Below are positions 1 to 4,494 of a stretch of DNA of 6,747 bases, in pieces. Location: assembly GCA_022790905.1 (NCBI GenBank), contig JAAVYC010000035.1, positions 1 through 6,747 on the forward strand, written 5' to 3'. The notes under the pieces were generated by a model. The model worked only from the letters and a program-made list of their open reading frames with translations. It had not been told where the DNA came from and searched no databases. Position 1 is the stretch's first letter. Each line of letters starts with the position of its first letter. This DNA comes from Lachnospiraceae bacterium. GTDB taxonomy: Bacteria > Bacillota > Clostridia > Lachnospirales > Lachnospiraceae. Both the position numbers and the translations under genes were made by a program.

Positions 1-629
1 CTGCGAGTGTGAATTGCAAGCAGTTTAAGATGCAGGAACCTTTATCAAATGAAAAGATAAAAAGTATAACGTCAAATGCAATTTGCTATTTTAAACAATG
101 CAAATTTGAAATCTTGCAGAATGAGGCAAAAGATTTGAGATATGTTGATGTATATGGAGAAGCAATTCAAAAATATCCATTGGCATGGGGAGTGTTAAAA
201 AGGGCGGCACTAGCAGGTGATACGGTAGATGCGTTTGAAAAATTGTATAAAGTAAATTTTGAAAATGTGGAAAATGAGTTTTTGGAAAATAAATGCAAAA
301 AGGTGATTTGTGATGGATATAGTTTAGAGTTCGATGATTATTTAAAAGAAGAATTGGGAAATGTAACGTCGGGCAGGGTAGATATATTTTATGTAGATTG
401 TTTTAAGGGGTTATCAAGAAACTTTGAAAAAGTTTTACATGTACTTCAAATTATTTTACAAAGTGGAAAGGCTTTTGTAACCTGCAATTATTATATTAGT
501 GATGGGCGTATAGAAAAGCGAAGAAAAATTTTAAGAGCATTTCATTGTCAAAAAGACATGTTTGACAATTTGAGAAATCTAAACGGTTTACCAGCATTCT
601 TTAAAAGTGTGTTAAAAGAAATGGTGTGA
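1..629 (+). CDS. Hypothetical protein, 5'-partial at window edge; possible serine-recombinase-like core
   Basis: The reading frame is open to the left edge (first full codon at base 3). The first possible start, GTG at 9, has too little sequence upstream to judge a ribosome site, so the gene is probably cut by the window. From that GTG it encodes 206 residues, soluble, Lys/Glu/Phe-rich, with no signal peptide or membrane segment. I do not recognise the family with confidence. Residues 101-164 loosely follow the order seen in serine recombinase catalytic domains: an acidic DGYS-type stretch (102-105), a hydrophobic strand after GRVD (122-129), an LSRN motif (135-138), a helix, then a strand FVTCN (156-160). 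The N-terminal part shows no recombinase-type catalytic serine motif. If related, this is a degenerate or repurposed member. It ends in TGA about 75 bases before a strong terminator. Coding status is fairly sure; function is unknown. Confidence 0.55.
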   Translation, partial: ASVNCKQFKMQEPLSNEKIKSITSNAICYFKQCKFEILQNEAKDLRYVDVYGEAIQKYPLAWGVLKRAALAGDTVDAFEKLYKVNFENVENEFLENKCKKVICDGYSLEFDDYLKEELGNVTSGRVDIFYVDCFKGLSRNFEKVLHVLQIILQSGKAFVTCNYYISDGRIEKRRKILRAFHCQKDMFDNLRNLNGLPAFFKSVLKEMV

Positions 630-711
630 AGCGCAGATTTTAAAAATTAGATCAACGGAATTAGAAAATGGAATTAAAAATCTGATAGAGATTTATACTA
701 TGGAAAAGTGA
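616..711 (+). pseudogene. Possible remnant of a large serine recombinase coiled-coil region
   Basis: A short open stretch (31 codons, stop TGA at 709-711) overlaps the end of the preceding gene in another frame. It has no plausible start codon near its beginning and no ribosome site. The translated part around residues STELENGIKNL is helical and charged, and resembles the ELEKGI.NLL.AI pattern in the C-terminal helical region of large serine recombinases. That is a resemblance from memory, not an alignment. Its stop lies inside the terminator stem. It may be a decayed or frameshifted tail of a recombinase gene, or a chance ORF. Confidence 0.2.
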
Positions 712-731
712 GCCGAAAGGTTCACTTTTTT
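704..731 (+). terminator. Intrinsic terminator after the left-edge gene
   Basis: An 11-bp stem, AAAAGTGAGCC (704-714) with GGTTCACTTTT (719-729), contains one G-U wobble and is closed by a GAAA tetraloop. The 3' arm runs into a six-T tract (726-731). The matching A-run on the 5' arm means it could also work in the reverse direction. It ends transcription from the gene stopping at 629. Confidence 0.85.
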
Positions 732-804
732 ACTGCCGGAATCTTATGGGTGTCTGGCAGGAGAATGTGTGCGATATCCTATTCATGTGAAATCATAGAT
801 AGAA

Positions 805-936
805 ATGAATATATTTCAGTTCTTTAGAGAAACATCGGTAAAGATTGTCTGTGATATGGACAGGAATAATGTCCCCAATTTTATTGTGATTTGTCTTTTT
901 GTTCATTCACTGTTTCTTTGTGTTTTATATTTATAA
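805..936 (+). CDS. Possible small membrane peptide (43 aa), unproven
   Basis: ATG at 805 opens a 43-codon frame ending at TAA 934-936. The N-terminal half is polar and the last ~15 residues (about 29-43) are strongly hydrophobic (Ile, Leu, Val, Phe, Cys), enough for one short membrane segment. A second in-frame ATG lies at 856. Neither start has a good Shine-Dalgarno sequence and no promoter is obvious. Small one-TM peptides of this shape include type I toxins, but no specific family motif is visible, and a 43-codon ORF arises easily by chance in AT-rich DNA. Confidence 0.15.
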   Translation: MNIFQFFRETSVKIVCDMDRNNVPNFIVICLFVHSLFLCVLYL

Positions 937-941
937 AATAG

Positions 942-1034
942 AAAGCTTATCATTGGCTGGTCTAACTTTTGGGGGTGTTCTTCCAGCCCCTGTAAGAGGA
1001 TACATTTTTTGCATTTTGGGACATAATAAGCTTT
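942..1034. repeat. Long-range 9-bp perfect inverted repeat
   Basis: AAAGCTTAT (942-950) is exactly complementary to ATAAGCTTT (1026-1034), and the two arms are 75 bases apart. The enclosed sequence includes the GGCTGG/CCAGCC pair and a small TGTA/TACA hairpin (991-1004). A transcript could fold into a closed multi-part structure, but the DNA may equally be the relic of a mobile-element end. It lies just upstream of the candidate promoter for the next gene. Confidence 0.3.
955..988. repeat. Possible IS3-family terminal inverted-repeat remnant inside a GGCTGG/CCAGCC hairpin
   Basis: TCTAACTTTTGGGGG at 961-975 (CCCCCAAAAGTTAGA on the other strand) resembles the terminal repeats of many Firmicute IS3-family insertion sequences. 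It is flanked by GGCTGG (955-960) and CCAGCC (983-988), which can pair. No transposase gene or second terminus is visible, so at most this is a solo end left by a decayed element. The resemblance is from memory and unaligned. Confidence 0.25.
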
Positions 1035-1060
1035 GCTCATAGAGTAGAAAATGATATGAT
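1033..1060 (+). promoter_or_regulatory. Candidate extended -10 promoter for the membrane-protein/regulator operon
   Basis: TGATATGAT at 1052-1060 is an extended -10 element (TG, one base, then TATGAT, five of six matches to TATAAT). A weak -35, TTGCTC (1033-1038), lies 16 bases upstream of the hexamer. Transcription would start near 1067 and leave a leader of about 170 bases before the GTG at 1240. It is the best promoter-like sequence found between the terminator at 731 and the first downstream gene. Confidence 0.4.
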
Positions 1061-1088
1061 ATAAACAGAAACCGGCATTGAGAAGTAA

Positions 1089-1205
1089 AGAAAAATTGCG
1101 AGGAGGGGTCCTCTACTTAAATATAATGATATTGAAGTGTTCTATGTATGCGCCGGAGAGATCATCCATTACATTGGTGGCGGGGAGATTGAAATACTTT
1201 GAATT
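1089..1205 (+). pseudogene. Cryptic coding-like stretch in the leader, possible gene remnant
   Basis: The frame from 1089 to the TGA at 1203-1205 is open for 38 codons and translates to a peptide with natural-looking composition, including IHYIGGGEIE near its end. It has no ATG; GTG at 1134 is the only likely start and lacks a well-placed ribosome site. A different frame over the same DNA holds an ATG ORF at 1126-1227 (33 aa) that stops 12 bases before the next gene. Its nearest AGGAGG (1101-1106) is about 19 bases upstream, too far for normal initiation. A hairpin GAGGA-GGGG-TCCTC (1100-1113) covers that AGGAGG. This could be a leader peptide or a decayed gene; I do not recognise it. Confidence 0.2.
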
Positions 1206-1239
1206 GATTTCGCAAATCTATAATTAAGGGGGAATATAA

Positions 1240-2064
1240 GTGAATAGAGGGAAAGTTAGATACATTATTTTCACAATATTCGCGGTTATGTTTTTTGTAT
1301 CATTTCCGTTTTTTTTAGAGTTATTATTAACAAATATAAATAAAAATCCAATTGGTATTAGGTTTGCGTTATCTAAAGAAACCTGGTTTGGATTCATTGC
1401 ATCTTATATGGGGGCAATTGGAACAGTAGTATTAGGAATTATCGCAATATGGCAAAATAAGAGGTATAAAGAATTATCTGATAAATCATCTGAGGAAGTA
1501 AAACATATACAGCAAGAATTAAAAATACTTAATGAGCGAACAGTAAATGCGATAGAGACATTAGAAAAAATAGAGGTGGCGATATATCATCCTTCGATTG
1601 AAAAAATTCCGTATAATTTTTATGGAGTAAGAAAAACGTTTTTAGATGAAAAGAGTCAGGATATTTGTGGATATCAGATAAATTATCTGAATGTTACGGA
1701 ATCAGATTTATTAGAGTCTTTGGATAAATTAATGGATAAATATAAAACATATGGCTTTGGTATCTGCAATGTAGGGGAAAAAGCGATCCGAAATTTTAAT
1801 TGTAATAGTATTAAAATAGATGGTAAGACGCCAGGATTTAGGGTGAGCAATCCATCAGATGTGATAGCGGGAGAAAGTATATATATTCTGTTTATAAACT
1901 TACCATTGAAAGCGGAAATCACTCAATTAGAAATGGAATTTGAGTTTTACACATTACTGATGGACAGATTTGTTTTTCAAGTTGAAGTAATCATTAATTA
2001 TGAAGAAAATGATTTTAGCGTCAATTTCATTAATTTTGAGACGCCACATAAAAAATCGGGGTGA
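1240..2064 (+). CDS. Two-TM membrane protein with coiled coil and C-terminal soluble domain, unknown function
   Basis: The gene starts at GTG 1240, seven bases after AAGGGGG (1226-1232), and encodes 274 residues. Predicted membrane segments are about 7-31 and 48-71. The second contains a Gly/Ala-rich FIASYMGAIG stretch followed by WQNKRYK, a pattern common in uncharacterised accessory membrane proteins of Firmicutes. A charged helix, probably coiled coil, spans about 75-115. The remainder (140-270) is rich in beta-forming residues, with a CNVGEKAI motif (176-183) that looks like a small beta-sandwich. Positive residues at the N terminus and after TM2 suggest both ends are cytoplasmic. No catalytic motif is visible. 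No terminator separates it from the response regulator 63 bases downstream, so it is probably co-transcribed. It could be an accessory sensor or partner of the transporter, or an unrelated passenger; no family is assigned. Confidence 0.85.
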   Translation: MNRGKVRYIIFTIFAVMFFVSFPFFLELLLTNINKNPIGIRFALSKETWFGFIASYMGAIGTVVLGIIAIWQNKRYKELSDKSSEEVKHIQQELKILNERTVNAIETLEKIEVAIYHPSIEKIPYNFYGVRKTFLDEKSQDICGYQINYLNVTESDLLESLDKLMDKYKTYGFGICNVGEKAIRNFNCNSIKIDGKTPGFRVSNPSDVIAGESIYILFINLPLKAEITQLEMEFEFYTLLMDRFVFQVEVIINYEENDFSVNFINFETPHKKSG

Positions 2065-2068
2065 ACAG

Positions 2069-2131
2069 GTGAACTTTTATTTAGACAGATGGATCCTTGA
2101 AAAGCTTGTCATGCAAAAGGTGGTCAAATGA
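2069..2131 (+). CDS. Possible 20-aa coupling/leader peptide overlapping the response regulator start
   Basis: GTG at 2069 opens a 20-codon frame rich in hydrophobic and basic residues (NFYLDRWILEKL near the start). Its TGA at 2129-2131 overlaps the regulator's ATG at 2128 in an ATGA arrangement typical of translational coupling. No good ribosome site stands before the GTG, and the frame is open further upstream inside the preceding gene, so it may be a chance ORF. If translated, terminating ribosomes would be delivered to the regulator start. Confidence 0.2.
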   Translation: MNFYLDRWILEKLVMQKVVK

Positions 2132-2805
2132 TAAATATATTATTGATAGAAGATGATTTGGAATTAAATAAGGGACTGACATTTGACTTAGAGAATGAGG
2201 GATATAATGTTTATTCAGCCATATCTGTTACAAGAGCAAGAGAATTATTCAAAGAGAAAAAGATTGATTTCATAATCGTAGATGGCAATTTGCCCGACGG
2301 AGATGGATTTGATTTTTGTAAAAAGATCAAATACGAATACAGAATCCCGATCATTATTTTAACGGCAAGAAATATGGTCAATGATGAATTGGCAGGGTTT
2401 GAGGCTGGAGCAGATGACTATATTACAAAACCGTTTCAATTGTCAGTCTTATATAAGAGAATCCAGGTGGCTCTGAGAAATTATGGAATCACAAAGAGAA
2501 AGATGAGATTCGACGATGGGCATTTAATCATAGACTTCGAGAAAATAAAGGCGAGTGTGGATGACACACCTGTGGAGCTGACAGCAAAAGAATTTAAAAT
2601 ATTGAATATTCTCATTTCCAATGAGGACAGTGTTGTCACAAAAAGCCAGTTGCTAGAAAAAGTATGGGATAATGATGGAAAATATGTAGATGAACATGTT
2701 GTCGCTGTCAGTATCAATCGCTTACGAAATAAATTGGAAAACGAAAAATTCAAATATATTAAAACCATGTATGGAATGGGTTATTTATGGAAACCGGAAG
2801 TGTAG
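2128..2805 (+). CDS. OmpR/PhoB-family response regulator
   Basis: This is a 225-residue DNA-binding response regulator, the usual length for the family. The N-terminal receiver domain (1-118) has the acidic pocket E8-D9-D10, phospho-acceptor D52 in VDGNLPDGDG, T79 and K101 in TKPF, all the residues needed for phosphotransfer. A winged-helix effector domain of the OmpR type occupies about 125-222, with the LTAKEFKIL helix (151-159), the VSINRLRNKLE recognition region (194-204) and the terminal GMGYLW wing (216-221). ATG 2128 is preceded by AAGGTGG (2117-2123). The stop at 2803-2805 lies within the kinase gene's ribosome site, so regulator and kinase form one tight unit. It probably receives phosphate from that kinase and controls the adjacent ABC transporter, as in Bce/Vnc-type modules. 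The target is inferred from position only. Confidence 0.95.
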   Translation: MINILLIEDDLELNKGLTFDLENEGYNVYSAISVTRARELFKEKKIDFIIVDGNLPDGDGFDFCKKIKYEYRIPIIILTARNMVNDELAGFEAGADDYITKPFQLSVLYKRIQVALRNYGITKRKMRFDDGHLIIDFEKIKASVDDTPVELTAKEFKILNILISNEDSVVTKSQLLEKVWDNDGKYVDEHVVAVSINRLRNKLENEKFKYIKTMYGMGYLWKPEV

Positions 2806-2810
2806 GAGGG
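2804..2810 (+). promoter_or_regulatory. Ribosome binding site that fixes the kinase start
   Basis: AGGAGGG overlaps the regulator's TAG stop and sits three to four bases before ATG 2814. An earlier in-frame ATG at 2787 lies inside the regulator gene with no ribosome site, so 2814 is the better start. The overlap also suggests translational coupling. Confidence 0.75.
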
Positions 2811-2813
2811 ACT

Positions 2814-3731
2814 ATGGAAATATGTTTTTTCTATCTAGGCTTGGTCTTGTTTTTATTGAGTATTTGCATAGCATTTCTTTTGAGGAGATATCTGGTGCGC
2901 TACACTGTGAGTCTGGTTTCTTGCATAGACGATATGCTGACGGGAAAAAAGGATATTGTATTTGAGGAAGAAAAAGAGTTGCTCACCTCGAAAATACAAG
3001 TAAGATTTCGGCAATTATATGACGTTTTGAAACAACAAAGGGAACAGAGCATCGAAGACAGGGAGCAATTAGAAGAAATCATTTCTGATATCTCACATCA
3101 AATAAAAGCGCCTATGTCCAATATCAAAATGTATGCAGATATACTTCGGAAAAGAGAGGTTTCAAGAGAAAAGCGAAATGAATTTTTAGATCTCATTCAG
3201 TTTCAAATTGATAAGTTAGATTCTCTAATAGACAGTATGATCGAAATGTCTCAGATGGAAGTCGGCATGATTACAGTCTTTCCGAAACGACAGCCGATTG
3301 GAAAGTTGATCGAGGAAGCGGTATGCGGTATAGCAATAAAAGCAGAGAAGAAGGATATGGAGTTATGTATAGAATGCGACGAGACTCTTACGGCCTGCTA
3401 TGATTTGAAATGGACAGCGGAAGCACTGGCCAATGTTTTAGATAATGCTGTAAAGTATACGAAAGAAAAGGGGAAGATCCGGATCTCGGTATTAGAATTG
3501 GGATTTTTTGTAAAAGTGCAGGTTACCGATAATGGAAAGGGAATTGCGGAGAAAAATTTTCCAAAGATTTTCAAACGTTTTTACCGAGAACCAGAAGTCC
3601 AACAGATTGAGGGCGTGGGAGTAGGATTATTTTTGGCACAGGAAATTCTTAAAAAGCAAAAAGGATATATGGATGTGACATCCACATTAGGAGAAGGAGC
3701 GATATTTTCTATCTATTTGCCTTCCGACTAA
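2814..3731 (+). CDS. Sensor histidine kinase with one TM segment and no extracytoplasmic sensor domain
   Basis: Read from ATG 2814 the protein has 305 residues. It opens with a single hydrophobic segment (about 4-24) followed by basic residues LRRYLVRY, so only three or four residues would lie outside the cell. A charged linker/coiled coil (about 50-88) leads to the dimerisation domain with H95 in SHQIKAP as the phosphorylation site. The ATPase domain shows the N box (N207, N211), G1 box DNGKGI (239-244), F box FKRFY (253-257) and G2 box GVGVGLFLA (267-275). All are intact, so it should be active. It autophosphorylates and passes phosphate to the regulator encoded immediately upstream. Without a sensor loop or the two-TM hairpin of BceS-type kinases, the signal probably comes through the membrane or a partner such as the FtsX permease or the upstream membrane protein; that is inference. 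The gene ends at a strong terminator dyad. Confidence 0.95.
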   Translation: MEICFFYLGLVLFLLSICIAFLLRRYLVRYTVSLVSCIDDMLTGKKDIVFEEEKELLTSKIQVRFRQLYDVLKQQREQSIEDREQLEEIISDISHQIKAPMSNIKMYADILRKREVSREKRNEFLDLIQFQIDKLDSLIDSMIEMSQMEVGMITVFPKRQPIGKLIEEAVCGIAIKAEKKDMELCIECDETLTACYDLKWTAEALANVLDNAVKYTKEKGKIRISVLELGFFVKVQVTDNGKGIAEKNFPKIFKRFYREPEVQQIEGVGVGLFLAQEILKKQKGYMDVTSTLGEGAIFSIYLPSD

Positions 3732-3734
3732 AAG

Positions 3735-3785
3735 AATTATCTCGAATCTGTGATAGTTATGAGAACAGTTTGAGATAATTTTTTT
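3735..3785 (+). terminator. Intrinsic terminator / dyad between kinase and ABC transporter
   Basis: AATTATCTC (3735-3743) pairs perfectly with GAGATAATT (3772-3780). The helix continues inward through GAA/TTT (one G-U) and, past a bulged T, CTGT/ACAG, giving about 16 bp around a 13-base loop. Seven Ts (3779-3785) follow. It begins three bases after the kinase stop, so it ends or reduces transcription of the regulator-kinase unit. The dyad arms could also be a regulator-binding site for the transporter promoter. Confidence 0.8.
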
Positions 3786-3818
3786 GTATGATAATTTTGA
3801 AAATAAGGGGGAAGAGAT
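3786..3818 (+). promoter_or_regulatory. Candidate -10 and ribosome site for the ABC transporter operon
   Basis: TATGAT (3787-3792) is a fair -10 hexamer directly after the terminator T-tract. No good -35 lies 16-18 bases upstream, which would suit a promoter needing an activator. AAGGGGG (3805-3811) is a strong ribosome site seven bases before ATG 3819. The ribosome site is clear; the promoter is tentative, and its leader would be short. Confidence 0.35.
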
Positions 3819-4493
3819 ATGTCAGTAATTTTAAGTGCTAGGTCATTAAAAAAATATTATGGGAAAGAGCCCAATCTAACAAAAGCGCTTGACGGTGTCA
3901 GTATGGATGTTGCACAGGGCGAGTTTGTATCGATTATCGGCACAAGCGGTTCCGGAAAGTCGACACTTTTAAATATGTTAGGAGGATTAGACACGCCAAC
4001 ATCGGGAAGTGTAACCATTCGCGGAAAAGAAATTGAAAAAATGAATGACGAACAGCTCGCCATATTTAGACGACGAAATATAGGATTTATTTTTCAGGAT
4101 TATAATCTGGTTCCTATTTTAAATGTATATCAGAATATTATTTTGCCGATAGAATTAGATGGAAATAAAGTGGATCAGGAATATATAGGTGAGATTATTC
4201 ATCTCCTCCATTTAGAAAAAAAGTTATCAAATTTGCCAAGCCATCTCTCAGGCGGACAACAACAAAGAGTTGCAATTGCGAGAGCTTTGGCGAGTAAGCC
4301 GGCAATGGTATTAGCGGATGAGCCAACGGGAAATCTGGATTCCAAAACTAGCCAGGATGTCCTCCAATTGTTAAAAGTCTCATGTCAGCAATTTGATCAG
4401 ACGCTTGTAATGATTACGCATAATCCTGAAATAGCAATTATGGCCGACCGTATGATACGAATTGAGGATGGCTGCATTGTAGAGGAATCTTAA
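3819..4493 (+). CDS. ABC transporter ATP-binding protein (MacB/LolD/BceA type)
   Basis: A 224-residue ATPase, standard length for stand-alone subunits that pair with FtsX-like permeases. Motifs in order: Walker A GTSGSGKST (41-49, K47), Q-loop Q93 in FIFQDYNLVP, signature LSGGQQQR (143-150), Walker B MVLADEP (163-169) with catalytic E168, D-loop GNLDSKT (171-177) and switch H201. The extended signature and the DEPTGNLDS run are typical of the MacB/LolD/BceA branch, which drives permeases by mechanotransmission rather than classical channel transport. It would act on the cytoplasmic face with the permease encoded one base downstream. Substrates of such pairs are commonly antimicrobial peptides, lipoproteins or lipid-cycle intermediates; which applies here cannot be told. 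Transcription may depend on the regulator encoded upstream. Confidence 0.95.
   Translation: MSVILSARSLKKYYGKEPNLTKALDGVSMDVAQGEFVSIIGTSGSGKSTLLNMLGGLDTPTSGSVTIRGKEIEKMNDEQLAIFRRRNIGFIFQDYNLVPILNVYQNIILPIELDGNKVDQEYIGEIIHLLHLEKKLSNLPSHLSGGQQQRVAIARALASKPAMVLADEPTGNLDSKTSQDVLQLLKVSCQQFDQTLVMITHNPEIAIMADRMIRIEDGCIVEES
4481..4486 (+). promoter_or_regulatory. Ribosome binding site for the permease
   Basis: AGAGGA within the last codons of the ATPase gene lies eight bases before ATG 4495 and favours that start over the in-frame ATGs at 4510 and 4513, which have only a weak GTGGGG upstream. Its position inside the ATPase gene suggests coupled translation. Confidence 0.55.
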
Positions 4494-4494
4494 G

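Larger units (their letters stand above)
732..1239. other. Gene-poor intergenic stretch, likely decayed accessory DNA
   Basis: About 500 bases separate the terminator from the GTG of the membrane protein at 1240, and no convincing gene was found on either strand. Listed separately are a 43-codon ORF, an IS3-like terminal repeat, a 9-bp long-range inverted repeat, a candidate promoter and a small hairpin with overlapping short ORFs. Several frames on both strands give 20- to 40-residue peptides with plausible composition but none has a clear start signal, which fits remnants of former genes. No tRNA, rRNA or recognised riboswitch was seen. Confidence 0.6.

Noticed and set aside
900..1030. Minus-strand peptides across the 942-1034 block
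   Set aside because: All three minus frames give plausible-looking short peptides, so none stands out, and none has a ribosome site with a proper start.
942..1239. A known riboswitch or T-box in the operon leader
   Set aside because: No T-box sequence, no recognised aptamer core and no terminator/antiterminator pair followed by a T-tract was seen.
1683..1922. 79-codon minus-strand ORF inside the two-TM protein gene
   Set aside because: It is a shadow of the + strand gene with no start signal or recognisable motif; the same holds for minus-strand ORFs at 2481-2768, 2900-3082, 3857-4063, 4834-5282 and 6330-6548.
2787..2813. Upstream ATG (2787) as kinase start
   Set aside because: It lies inside the regulator gene without a ribosome site; ATG 2814 directly follows AGGAGG and gives a clean N-terminal membrane segment.
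2690..2965. 91-codon + strand ORF spanning the regulator-kinase junction
   Set aside because: It overlaps both genes out of frame, has no ribosome site, and the regulator and kinase frames carry complete family motifs.
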